DNA of 64,000 nt from positions 77,719-141,718 of the forward strand of contig HG799464.1 in the NCBI GenBank assembly GCA_000531095.1, in the 5' to 3' direction. Position numbers and translations under genes: made by a program. A model generated the notes under the pieces. It was not told the DNA's origin, made no database searches, and saw only the letters and a program-made list of their open reading frames with translations. Below are positions 42,740 to 51,583 of the stretch, one piece after another (position 1 is the first letter of the stretch; each line of letters starts with the position of its first letter). The DNA is from Gemmata massiliana. GTDB taxonomy: Bacteria > Planctomycetota > Planctomycetia > Gemmatales > Gemmataceae.

Positions 42740-43705
42740 TCAGTTCAGGAAGTAACGGTACAGGTCGGCGAGTGTCATTTCTTCGCACACGCTTTCGGGG
42801 AGCAAGTGACTGGGGACGAACATTTCGGCGGTCTGCGTGGCCGGGCACATCACGACGTGCTGCGCGGTGATCTCCTGGAGAACGTGCTTGCTCGTCAGGA
42901 GGTTCAGCGGGCGGACCTGACCCACGAACGCGGCCATGTGTGCGTAACGCGGACACTCTTCCGGTGTGCTCAGATCACGAAAGTGATTGGTCGCCAGCAA
43001 CGGCTCCGATCCCCGGGCTTCACGCACGGTCGCGCGCCGCGGGGCGCGCTCAACAATCGCACGTTCCTCGTTTCGCGTACCCACCACGGTAATGATGCCA
43101 CCGGACATGAGCCGCTCGGTGGTGATCATTTCGAGGGCCGCGCGGTAGTTCGTTGCGGTATCGAGGACGTGCCGGAGGAACAGTAGCATCGGGTAACCGT
43201 CCGGGTCCGAGCCGCCGAACGCCGCGTTCAGGCACACGCAGAACCCGTGGCTCGACAGACCCGTAACCGCACCCAACATGCCGAGGAAGCCGGCGTTCAC
43301 GCCGTACTCTTCGGTCACCAAGCAACTCGCCTTCGCGACCTTCTCGGCCGGGAACCAGTCCATGTTCCGCGCGAGCACCGGTCCGTCCGGTCCCGCGAGC
43401 GCGAGGGTCGAACACCCCATTGCGCTCGCGCCCATGAGCAGGTCGTAACACAGGTTCGCGGCCAGAAGGTCGACCGGTTCCACCCCGATCACTGCGGCAC
43501 TGGTTCGGGCGCGATCCGCGTGGACCTTGTACTTCGCGAACACGTGCGGGGCGACGTGTGCGACCGGCCCCAGTTTTTTGAAGAGACCGCACGTGGCGGT
43601 GAGCAGATCCTTCGACTTGGCGACCAGGTCCGCTGGGTACGGCGGTACGTGACCGACGACGCGGACCGGTTCGTAGCTGTAGCCCTCGCTGTTCGTGATT
43701 TGCAC
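42740..43705 (-). CDS. Ntn hydrolase of the penicillin-acyltransferase/acid-ceramidase type
   Basis: A 321-residue enzyme with nucleophile C98 in AMGCSTLALAGPDGPVLARNMDW, the pattern of acid ceramidase/NAAA and related C45/C89 Ntn hydrolases; the R-N-M-D tetrad is present. These enzymes self-cleave before the cysteine and then break linear amides such as N-acylethanolamines. No signal peptide, so it is cytoplasmic. It is followed downstream (convergent) by the ABC-2 gene. The substrate is unknown. Confidence 0.82.
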   Translation of the reverse strand: MQITNSEGYSYEPVRVVGHVPPYPADLVAKSKDLLTATCGLFKKLGPVAHVAPHVFAKYKVHADRARTSAAVIGVEPVDLLAANLCYDLLMGASAMGCSTLALAGPDGPVLARNMDWFPAEKVAKASCLVTEEYGVNAGFLGMLGAVTGLSSHGFCVCLNAAFGGSDPDGYPMLLFLRHVLDTATNYRAALEMITTERLMSGGIITVVGTRNEERAIVERAPRRATVREARGSEPLLATNHFRDLSTPEECPRYAHMAAFVGQVRPLNLLTSKHVLQEITAQHVVMCPATQTAEMFVPSHLLPESVCEEMTLADLYRYFLN

Positions 43706-43750
43706 GGGGCACCTCCGGATGCGATGTGACTTCGCTCCGATAGGACACCC

Positions 43751-46255
43751 TCACCCCAAGCTCTCGCCGCGCCGGAAGACGAGGCCCGTTGTTCGCGTGG
43801 TCCCACCTTCCATCGTCGAGCGCCGGCGCGCGCCTTCCGTAGCATCTGGGTCGAAGGTGAAGCCTGCTTGCTGGAGCAGCTCAGCCCAACGCTCCACCGC
43901 AGAGTCAGTTCCGGCCACAAAGACGACGCGACAGCCCTGAAACGTTGCCAGAATGTTCGGGGCGAACTGGTCCTCAATGTGTTCGAGGAAACCCACCGAC
44001 CAACCCAGATCGAATTCGCCCGCGAACAGTGGTTTACGGCAGTAATCGTGTTCGATGATGACTTGACAGTCGCGTGCGACTTGCGGGTCGCCAGACACGC
44101 CGACGGCCCGGATGCTTTTGCGTCTGGCGCGGTAGACCGTTTCGGGCGAATTGCACCCGACGTCGATCAGCGTCCGCACCCCGAACCGGGACGCCAGGAA
44201 GTCGAGCACGCCTTCATCGAACTCTTCGGCTCTGAGGTCGGTGTCGTGTGTGTACTTGATTTCTGGCACCAGTTGCGGGCGCCCCAGCGCGCGGCGAAAC
44301 AGGAACGAGAGGAAGTAACTGTCCACCAGCAGGTCGGCGGGGGGCATGTGCGCGAGCACACGGGTCGCGCGCCGGCTCTTGATCGTGTTGTTCGACAGCA
44401 TGTACATCGCCGCATCGGAGCGGAACGAAAGTTCGTGAACGGCGTCCGAATGGCGCTCGCTCAGGCGCTCGCTCGCCTGCCACGAGATGGGCATGACGCG
44501 CTCTGTGGGCAGGATATGTGCCCACTTCGGGTGCGCGGCGACGGCTTGGTCTAGCGGCACCGACGAGAGGTCGAGCCAGCCCCGTTCGCGCCGGGACCGG
44601 AGAACCGCGCACACGCGCTCGTAGTGATCCCGGATCACGGCCCCACCGGGAGCCGAGGTCATGAAACTGGCACTCATGTACCCAAGCGGGTCACGGTACC
44701 CGACGAACCCGTTGGCGTCGGCCAGATCGAACACGAAATCCAAGCTGGTCAGCACGATGCAGTCGGCATCAAGGTACAGCCCGCCGTAGTGGGCGAGCAG
44801 GTACGCGCGAATAAAGTCGGCCTTGTGAGGAAGGATGAGCGCGTCGATCGGGAGGTCACGGTCGTGGAGGAACAAGGCATCGAATCCGCCCCGGTCGAGC
44901 ACTTCAACGCGAACGTGTCGATTGTGCGCGCGGATCGTTTCGCAACACAGCTCGATGTACCCCGGCATCGGCCCTTCCCAGTACACCCACACGGTGCGGG
45001 GAGTGCGGACCGTCTCCATCGGAAGTGAATCGATCGATGATGTCGCGATCAGAGGCGCCGGTTCGGGTACCTCTTGTGTGCGCGCGGGGTCGGAGACCTG
45101 AAAAACCGCGAGGTAATCCGCTTGGCACACTCGCACCAATCCGCGCGCCGCGGCGATCTCGTCCACAACTCGGCGCACGTCGGGCCAGTCGGGGTCCGGG
45201 TAACCGTGGCACGCGAGATATCCGTCCGGCGCGAGCCGCGTGAGCGCGAGTTCCATGTCCGCGCGGACGTGCGCCGCGTCGTGCTCCCCGTCCACAAAAA
45301 CGAGATCGAAGGGACCGAGGTGCGGATCAAGTTCGGCAAAGTGGCACTGGAAGAACGTAACGTTTGGTGGGCAACCGAACCGTTCAAGCCAGCCTGCCGC
45401 AGGCGCGGAATCGAGAACGTCGACGGAAACGATTTCGCGCGCCGATTGCGCCAGCGCGACCGTACTGCGCCCGCGGAACCGGCCGAATTCGAGCACCCGT
45501 TTATCGCGCGCGAGTTCCCAGAGCGCTCGCCCCTCAGTGAAACTCAACCACCCAGGCACGCCTTCGGGGTGCCGGTATGTGTCAGCCGGTTCGGGAGCGA
45601 AGCGGAAGTCGGGAACGAAGTCCGGGGCGTAGGCCGGCGGGGTGCCGAACGCACTGATAACGGGGACGTGCTCCACGAGGCACGGGCTCGTGTACCAGAG
45701 CGGCCAGCCCGCGCCCCCCGCGATCGTGACCGCGCGCGCGTCCTGTCCGCCCCCGTGCCGGTCCCATTGGTCGAGCATGGCGCCCAGCCCACCGCGGCTA
45801 AACACGTAAGCCTGTGAGCCCCACAAACGGGCCTTCTGCCACTGCGCGTTCGGGCCGGTCGTTAGCGCCGGGCGCGCGAGCCGGTAGCCGAGTTCCGGGC
45901 ACGTGCGCGCCCACGGGTCGTGGATCGTGTCGGGGACGAACAGACTGCCCCAGTGGAGCTGTCCCGTTGTGATCGGGTGCCAGCGCGTGAGGTTCGCCCA
46001 CAAGTGGCGGTTCACCTGTACGTCGTCTTCGAGCACCACGGCCCACCAGCACCCGTCCCCCCACGCGCGCTGGAGAACCGTTCGGTACATTCGGGACGTG
46101 CTCTGCCACCCGACCGGCCAGTCCGCGGGCTGGCGCAATACGACGGGCGCGCTGGGCCAGTCGCTCACGCGGATCGATGCCAGGGTCCGTTCCAAAACGG
46201 CCTCGCGCCCCGGACACGTAACGACGTACAGACCGAAATACGGTAGCGTTGGCAT
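43751..46255 (-). CDS. four-domain glycosyltransferase-methyltransferase fusion
   Basis: An 834-residue cytoplasmic fusion. (1) Residues 1-210: GT25-like transferase with VVLEDDVQ. (2) About 235-370: methyltransferase with RVLEFGRFRGRSTVALAQ and VFVDGEHDAAHVRAD. (3) About 410-640: GT32-like transferase with TVWVYWEG, HKADFIRAYLLAHYGGLYLDADC (DAD motif). (4) About 680-834: second methyltransferase with LIDVGCNSPETVY and GFLEHIED. I start at ATG 46255, because a terminator hairpin lies at 46268-46300, upstream of it, and the earlier ATG at 46291 falls inside that hairpin. Predicted role: assembly and methylation of a surface glycan. Confidence 0.82.
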   Translation of the reverse strand: MPTLPYFGLYVVTCPGREAVLERTLASIRVSDWPSAPVVLRQPADWPVGWQSTSRMYRTVLQRAWGDGCWWAVVLEDDVQVNRHLWANLTRWHPITTGQLHWGSLFVPDTIHDPWARTCPELGYRLARPALTTGPNAQWQKARLWGSQAYVFSRGGLGAMLDQWDRHGGGQDARAVTIAGGAGWPLWYTSPCLVEHVPVISAFGTPPAYAPDFVPDFRFAPEPADTYRHPEGVPGWLSFTEGRALWELARDKRVLEFGRFRGRSTVALAQSAREIVSVDVLDSAPAAGWLERFGCPPNVTFFQCHFAELDPHLGPFDLVFVDGEHDAAHVRADMELALTRLAPDGYLACHGYPDPDWPDVRRVVDEIAAARGLVRVCQADYLAVFQVSDPARTQEVPEPAPLIATSSIDSLPMETVRTPRTVWVYWEGPMPGYIELCCETIRAHNRHVRVEVLDRGGFDALFLHDRDLPIDALILPHKADFIRAYLLAHYGGLYLDADCIVLTSLDFVFDLADANGFVGYRDPLGYMSASFMTSAPGGAVIRDHYERVCAVLRSRRERGWLDLSSVPLDQAVAAHPKWAHILPTERVMPISWQASERLSERHSDAVHELSFRSDAAMYMLSNNTIKSRRATRVLAHMPPADLLVDSYFLSFLFRRALGRPQLVPEIKYTHDTDLRAEEFDEGVLDFLASRFGVRTLIDVGCNSPETVYRARRKSIRAVGVSGDPQVARDCQVIIEHDYCRKPLFAGEFDLGWSVGFLEHIEDQFAPNILATFQGCRVVFVAGTDSAVERWAELLQQAGFTFDPDATEGARRRSTMEGGTTRTTGLVFRRGESLG

Positions 46256-46267
46256 TGTTTGAGCAAA

Positions 46268-46300
46268 GAAAAAACGAACCTGCGGCACCATGTGCCGCAG
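46268..46300 (-). terminator. intrinsic terminator
   Basis: On the minus strand CTGCGGCAC and GTGCCGCAG (46280-46300) form a perfect 9-bp stem with a 3-base loop, followed by TTCGTTTTTT. It ends the gene at 46346-46858 and precedes the fusion gene. Confidence 0.8.
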
Positions 46301-46345
46301 TGGAGGGGAGTTCGGCGCGGTACGAGGCCGCGATGAACGCGCCGA

Positions 46346-46858
46346 TTATCCTGTGATGTCGGAAGGGAGCGGAGGGGGAGGGGGGGGCCACCCCTGGAAA
46401 GCTCCGGCGACGGGCGCGGATTGTTCGAGAGGGGACGTTGGGCAGCAACCCGTCGGGTTGGGGCCGCCGCCGTAGAACCAGACGCCGTCCGGCCCACTCC
46501 AGGACGGTCCCGTGCGGAGCCAAGCGAGTGCCGTGAGCGGCACCCCCGCGGGGGTGGACCCGGAAACGGGTACGCCGGTCGCACACCACTGTCCCCCGAC
46601 GGGGGTAACGTCTACGTCGTAGGTCTGCTTCGGCTCCGCTGATCCTACCGGTGGAACGTGTCCCGCGACCACGCGCACTCGCACAGTCAGCGGTAACGAT
46701 CCCGCGGTATCACCGTCGCCCGTAGATCCGCGCACGCAGATCGTCCCACCCGGAAACGAGCCGGAGCCTGAACCGGTCCCGCTAACCAGGACGTTCATGT
46801 TAATCGTTGGGCACTGGATCTGCACGGTTGCTCCGAATTTCAAGTGAAACAGATGCAA
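46346..46858 (-). CDS. hypothetical protein with proline-rich tail
   Basis: A 170-residue protein with Gly/Ser-rich and valine-rich blocks (LTVRVRVVAGHV), several cysteines (C-x10-type) and a proline tract near the C-terminus (PPPPPPLP). No signal peptide is visible. No family recognised. It ends at a strong terminator, which supports a real transcript. Confidence 0.5.
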   Translation of the reverse strand: MHLFHLKFGATVQIQCPTINMNVLVSGTGSGSGSFPGGTICVRGSTGDGDTAGSLPLTVRVRVVAGHVPPVGSAEPKQTYDVDVTPVGGQWCATGVPVSGSTPAGVPLTALAWLRTGPSWSGPDGVWFYGGGPNPTGCCPTSPLEQSAPVAGAFQGWPPPPPPLPSDITG

Positions 46859-46906
46859 AGTCGCCTTTAGGTCCGTTGGTTGTGGTTCGACCCGGGCCGA
46901 AGCCGG

Positions 46907-48943
46907 TCATTCCGTTTCTATGTACCGGGCAGTTAAAACCGACACATCAGCCCCGTTGCAGTAGATCCCGTATTCCCCTATGAGGTGCGGGTCGGGCAGC
47001 ATCCGTCGTTGTTGACTAAGTGCGAATTCGTTGGTCAGCTCTGAGCACTCGGCCCCGTCCCACCGGATGCTCCAGACACACTCCGGACGCACTTCGAGTT
47101 CCAGGAGGTGCTCCTTGGGTCCGGGAGACGCGACGGGCGTTCCGGAAAATCCCCACACTTGTAGATCCGGTCTTTGATCGGTGAGTCGGACGAGATTGCC
47201 GCGCGAGCGCGACAGCGAGTATTTGGCCGCGTTTCCGGGGAGCCCAACGTGTACGAGGTGGATGAGCTGGCACCGGAACTCGTTCGGTTCCTGGGACGGG
47301 CTACCGCCGCCAAAGTAAATACCAACGCCACCTTCCCAGGTTACCTGTCGGAGCCCGACCTGGAGCTTGTACCCTTTCGCTTGTGTTTCCCCGAGTCGGA
47401 GCAGCGATTTACTCGGTGACCGTACCGAAAGGAGTTCCTTCTTGGGGTTGAAGTCGAAGAACGCGATTTGACTGGCGCGCCACAGGCGTTCCGTGGGCTG
47501 AGCGGTCAGGAGGTTTCGCCATTTTTTGGGATCGTGCGGTGGCTCTTCCGGGGGTAGCGGCTGTTTCGCTTGGTTTGGTACCGGCGCGGGCGCGAACGCG
47601 GTGTACCCACCGATCCCGGCCCCACCGAGCACCAGTACCAGTGCCGCGACCCCGCGCCACCGGCGGCGCCTCGGGCGCGGTTGGATCTTCACCGTAGCGG
47701 GGAAGAACGACGTCGGCGTCTCGGAAGCCGAGAGGTCGTTCGACTCGGCACCGGACACAGACAGGCCGGACAACTTGGACAGCCCGCGTTCGTCCGACAG
47801 GCTCTTGAGCGCGTCGGCGACCTTTCCCGGGGTCGCCGGCCGGTCGTCCGGGTTCTTCGCCAGCATCCGGTCGAGGAGCGCGACCAGTGGCGCGGGGAGT
47901 TCGGGCCGGCGGGTCGTGATCGGCGGCGCGGCCTCTGTCTGGTGCGCGGTCATCAGGCGCATGAAGGTCTTGCGCTCGGTCCCGGAGAACGGCGGGTCGC
48001 CCGCGAGCAGGGCGTACAGGGTGCAGCCGAGACTGTAGATGTCGGCGCGGACGTCCACCGCGTGCGTGTTCGCCCACTGCTCCGGGGCCATGTACTCGGC
48101 CGTTCCCATCACTTCGCCGGCCCCGGTCAGCTCGTCGTCGTTCGGGTTCGGGTCGTTCGACCGGAGCAGGGCCAACCCGAGGTCCAGCACTTTGACCTGC
48201 CCACTCGTGGACAGCATCAGGTTGGACGGCTTGATGTCCCGGTGAACCAGGCCGTTCTCGTGCGCGTGCTGGAGCCCGAGGGCGGCCTGGCGCACGAGTT
48301 CGCACGCGACGGGAACCGGGAGCGGTCCGCACCGGTTAATGAGTTTGGCGAGGTTCGAGCCCTCGATCAGTTCCATTACGAGGAAGTGCAACCCGTCCAC
48401 GTCGCCCGCGTCGGTGGCCCGGACGATGTTCGGGTGGTCCAGGCGCCCAACTACTTCCATTTCCAACTGGAACCGGGCCACCGCGCGGTGGTCCCACATT
48501 TGGCTCGCGGACAGGATCTTGACGGCGAAGAATTTCTTGAGGCGCGCGTGCTCGGCCCGGTACACGGTACCCATCCCACCCTGGCCGAGGCGCTCCATGA
48601 TCCGGTACTGTCCCAGGCGCTCCGGGGGCTTGGGGACGACGTAGTGGACCTGTGTGGGCGGGAGCGAGCGGCTCGACGCGAGCACGTAAGGGTAATCGGG
48701 CAGTGTAGGGTCGCTCGGGCCGACATTGTTCTGAGACGATCTCGCCGGCTTTCGGAACTTCGAGTGGGTCACCTCGTCCATTCGGCGCACCGCGGCGTCG
48801 CAGGATTTGCAACTCGATACGTGTGCCCCGATCTCGTCCATCGTGGGCGCGGGCAACTCGTCCGAAAGGAACGCGGCGAGTTCGGCCGGGGTGGGGCACG
48901 CGCGCGGCGCGGATTGGGGGGCTTCGGGTGTTCGGTTCATCAA
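46907..48943 (-). CDS. Ser/Thr protein kinase with N-terminal HC2 zinc motif
   Basis: A 678-residue protein. H41-x3-C45-x2-C48 forms an anti-sigma-type HC2 motif. The kinase domain (about 112-375) has GQGGMG, K142, H234-R235-D236 and a D254-L-G that fits the DLG variant common in bacteria, then GTAEYMAPEQ. A single membrane span is at about 425-443, and a beta-rich extracytoplasmic C-terminal domain (about 480-678) resembles DUF1080/LamG-like sensor folds. The zinc motif suggests it contacts a sigma factor. The GGGGATCG lead before the ATG is weak. Confidence 0.9.
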   Translation of the reverse strand: MMNRTPEAPQSAPRACPTPAELAAFLSDELPAPTMDEIGAHVSSCKSCDAAVRRMDEVTHSKFRKPARSSQNNVGPSDPTLPDYPYVLASSRSLPPTQVHYVVPKPPERLGQYRIMERLGQGGMGTVYRAEHARLKKFFAVKILSASQMWDHRAVARFQLEMEVVGRLDHPNIVRATDAGDVDGLHFLVMELIEGSNLAKLINRCGPLPVPVACELVRQAALGLQHAHENGLVHRDIKPSNLMLSTSGQVKVLDLGLALLRSNDPNPNDDELTGAGEVMGTAEYMAPEQWANTHAVDVRADIYSLGCTLYALLAGDPPFSGTERKTFMRLMTAHQTEAAPPITTRRPELPAPLVALLDRMLAKNPDDRPATPGKVADALKSLSDERGLSKLSGLSVSGAESNDLSASETPTSFFPATVKIQPRPRRRRWRGVAALVLVLGGAGIGGYTAFAPAPVPNQAKQPLPPEEPPHDPKKWRNLLTAQPTERLWRASQIAFFDFNPKKELLSVRSPSKSLLRLGETQAKGYKLQVGLRQVTWEGGVGIYFGGGSPSQEPNEFRCQLIHLVHVGLPGNAAKYSLSRSRGNLVRLTDQRPDLQVWGFSGTPVASPGPKEHLLELEVRPECVWSIRWDGAECSELTNEFALSQQRRMLPDPHLIGEYGIYCNGADVSVLTARYIETE

Positions 48944-49427
48944 CGATCCCCTCGGAACGGAATCATCGGTCCCAGTACCACCACGCCCGGCGCCGGGCCT
49001 AACTGAATACCCGCCCGTGCGGACTTACACCCGAAGCACGAGCGCACTCGTGTTTATGCGCGGAACGAGGCTAATTTACTCGCGGACCGCTTCGCGAGCA
49101 TCGCACCGGTCGCGCATTGCTCTCAAATAAGTCCCCAAACTACCGCAAACACGTCACCTGGGGTAAGTGTTCCCGAAAGATCGCTTGAATAACGCGAGTC
49201 GCAAAGGTGTCGGATATAGCAATCGTATAGAACTTGCGCGTGAGTGGAAAATGAGGGCGATGACGCGAACCCGGCGGTTTGGGAAAAATTAACCGACGAT
49301 TGTTCGCGTGTGAAAACAATTCACTCGGCGCGGCACGGCACGGCACGGCGGTTGCAAAGTCATGGGTGCCGGGGACGCAGGGACACGCTGCCCGGGCATC
49401 TAACCTTCTCACATCGAGGGCCGAGTG
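48944..49427. other. intergenic region with short pentanucleotide repeat
   Basis: About 480 bases. The only structure seen is (CGGCA)3 with flanking CGGCG units at 49326-49350. Minus-strand open frames here have no support. Confidence 0.5.
49326..49350. repeat. CGGCA pentanucleotide tandem repeat
   Basis: Five near-identical 5-base units, CGGCG CGGCA CGGCA CGGCA CGGCG. Short and possibly slippage-prone; not in a coding region. Confidence 0.7.
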
Positions 49428-49571
49428 ATGCAAGCCGACAGCATTGACCGCAACGATCTGTACCGTTTGGCGGACGACGGCTGCCCCCACAGCCCGACCA
49501 GCGACACCAGCGCCCGCGACATCAGCGCGTTATGGATCGCGCTCGGTAAAGACGACCGAAGGGCCGAGTAA
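49428..49571 (+). CDS. small 47-residue ORF
   Basis: ATG at 49428 with GAGGG upstream, ending TAA at 49571. The product is acidic with a SPTSDTSARDISALWIALGK segment. No family recognised and too short for confident calling. A hairpin 35 bases after the stop could be its terminator. Confidence 0.4.
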   Translation: MQADSIDRNDLYRLADDGCPHSPTSDTSARDISALWIALGKDDRRAE

Positions 49572-49606
49572 AACTTCCCAACACAATTGAAAAGAAGGAC
49601 TCAAGT

Positions 49607-49629
49607 CCCCGCCGCCGCTCTCGGCGGGG
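49607..49629 (+). terminator. 8-bp GC hairpin
   Basis: CCCCGCCG (49607-49614) pairs with CGGCGGGG (49622-49629) across 7 bases. It could end the small ORF at 49428-49571. No T run follows directly. Confidence 0.35.
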
Positions 49630-49817
49630 AGAGTGAACCGCCCCCTCTTCTGCACTTCACTTCTTCTACCAATCCCACCCCTTCGCCTACCAGGAAATAT
49701 TTGACTCAAAATAAATCGACTCGGAGTGATTGTCCGGACAGTCAGTGGTTGGACTTTTGTTCGCGCGCTGGGCGGGTTATAGGACCGCGACCCCATACTT
49801 GGTCGAAGGAGGTCCGC

Positions 49818-50687
49818 ATGCGCCCGGTGGGTATCGTTCTGGCCGTTCTGCTGATCGCGGCGTGTCCACCGCGCCGGTCCCGCGTCGTGTACGTCCAATC
49901 GGTCCCAGTTACTCCGATTGTGGCAGCGCCTGTTGCCGATCTCGTTCCCCAGGCTCCACCTCCGGTAGCCGTAGACCCCGTTCTCGATCCCCACCTGCGG
50001 GCGTGGGAGGAGAAGGTCGCGGGGCTCACAAACTTGCGCGCGGAAGTGTCTCTGACCCGCACCGACGCGGTATTCATGAAAACGACCTCTTTCGGCGGGC
50101 CGGAATCGGTGGTGCTATGGATGAAACCGAACTACGTAGTCTTTCGGATCAATAACATCGGTGACCCGGCGAAGACCGACTATGAGGCGTTTATTTGCGA
50201 TAGCAAATTCCTGTACTTGTACAGCGGCCTCGCCAAGACCATCACCGCAATCAAGTTGCCACTGAATGCAGAAGCGAACCGGCCGTGGAACCGGCTGCTG
50301 GCCCCGAACCCGGCACTCGAACTCCTTTCCGGCGTGAAGGCGAAGGAGATGAAAGAGCGGTTCGACATCAAACTCCTCAAGAGCGATGAGAACTATCTTT
50401 ATCTGGATCTGAAGCCGCGCTCGGACGAAGGCACGCGCGCGTTCGCGCACATGCGATTGGCCCTTTACGGTCCGGGACCGAACACGGCGAAGATCTCATA
50501 CTTGCCGGCCCAGGCGTATGTGCTCAAGCCGAACGGCGACACGGAAGTGTGGAAATTCACGAACCCGCAAATCGATCTCCCGGGTGTAGAGGCGAAGCAC
50601 TTCCAGTTCGTCAACATCAAGGGTTGGAAGCTTCAGCAGATTCTCCCACCTCCGAAAACAAACGCAGACGATTCGCTCGAACCGTAA
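49818..50687 (+). CDS. TIGR03009-like exported protein
   Basis: A 289-residue protein starting at ATG 49818 with AAGGAGG five bases before it, the clearest ribosome binding site in the window. Signal peptide ends near residue 15 with lipobox-like IAAC. The rest matches a planctomycete family (TIGR03009) resembling outer-membrane lipoprotein carriers: VAGLTNLRAEVSLTRTD, FICDSKFLYLYSG and KAKEMKERFDIKLLK. It may bind lipid or peptidoglycan-associated material; function unknown. Confidence 0.75.
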   Translation: MRPVGIVLAVLLIAACPPRRSRVVYVQSVPVTPIVAAPVADLVPQAPPPVAVDPVLDPHLRAWEEKVAGLTNLRAEVSLTRTDAVFMKTTSFGGPESVVLWMKPNYVVFRINNIGDPAKTDYEAFICDSKFLYLYSGLAKTITAIKLPLNAEANRPWNRLLAPNPALELLSGVKAKEMKERFDIKLLKSDENYLYLDLKPRSDEGTRAFAHMRLALYGPGPNTAKISYLPAQAYVLKPNGDTEVWKFTNPQIDLPGVEAKHFQFVNIKGWKLQQILPPPKTNADDSLEP

Positions 50688-50745
50688 AGCCGTAGTCGGG
50701 CGGAAGAGTTCCCGGCGCGCGAAAACGTCGCAAGCCGGGGGGCGT

Positions 50746-51426
50746 TCACATGTAGCACTCGTCGTCGGCGCTCGCGGCCGGTGTGCGTGCCTTTTTCGCG
50801 CGCTTGCCGGGAGTCGGTGAGTCGAACAGCCGCTCGACCCCGCCTCGCAGGTCCATCAGGAACCCACGGACCAGGGGCGGGCGCAGCTCTTCTAGCCCGA
50901 ATTGCTTCTTGAGGTCCGCCGCCAGTGCTTTGGCGGCCGGTGTGTCGTACCACTCGATCAGTTCTTTTGCCAGTTCCAGGGCGTGCGCGTGGTGGTCGTT
51001 GTGCTCGGCGTCCGTGTCGGGGTTCGCGGTGTCCGCGTAGTAGTCCACGTTCAGGAACGCCTTGTACGCGCCGCAATCCGCGTGCTCGATCACGTACACG
51101 TCCGTCACCTCGCCCTTGGTGAGCGTCAGCACCAGTTTCAGGTGGTCGTAGAGGGCTTGCTTCCAGGTCGAGAAGTCGAACGGGACGCAGGTGTGCGCGC
51201 TGCGCTGGGTACACGTCGGGTGGTAGACCGGCGCCTTCTTGTTCAGCCCGATGGCGCACCCCGCGAACGTGAGGTGATAGTACCGGTTCGTCAGGTTGTC
51301 GTGGTCCAGGAACCGCACGAGGTCGTCGAGCAATCTGCAATCGACGCAACTGATGACGAGCGCGTACTTGCGCGGCGCGAGGTAGTGGTGTGGGTACTTG
51401 CGGGACAGTCCGGGTGATGTCGGCAT
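50746..51426 (-). CDS. beta-carbonic-anhydrase-like protein
   Basis: A 226-residue protein. The zinc-site pattern is C27-x-D29-x-R31 (SCVDCR) and H115-x-x-C118 (EHADCGAY), as in beta-class carbonic anhydrases and related carboxyl hydrolases. The rest of the sequence diverges from classical enzymes, so activity on bicarbonate is likely but not certain. The ATG at 51426 is used; the reading upstream to 51804 has no support. Confidence 0.8.
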   Translation of the reverse strand: MPTSPGLSRKYPHHYLAPRKYALVISCVDCRLLDDLVRFLDHDNLTNRYYHLTFAGCAIGLNKKAPVYHPTCTQRSAHTCVPFDFSTWKQALYDHLKLVLTLTKGEVTDVYVIEHADCGAYKAFLNVDYYADTANPDTDAEHNDHHAHALELAKELIEWYDTPAAKALAADLKKQFGLEELRPPLVRGFLMDLRGGVERLFDSPTPGKRAKKARTPAASADDECYM

Positions 51427-51583
51427 GGTTGCGGTCCGATGGAGTTGGGTGGCCCACCAAGTTACCCAATCCTGCGCCCGAAGTGTGAACATTTGCGGAA
51501 CGGGCACGGGAAGATGTTCCCTTTGCCCCCGCGAAACGCATACTTTCACTACTGTTCCTCTCGCTGCCAAGAGGCCCACCCTC

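Noticed and set aside
46289-46291. Earlier ATG for the glycosyltransferase fusion
   Set aside because: It lies inside the terminator hairpin of the preceding gene; 46255 is preferred.
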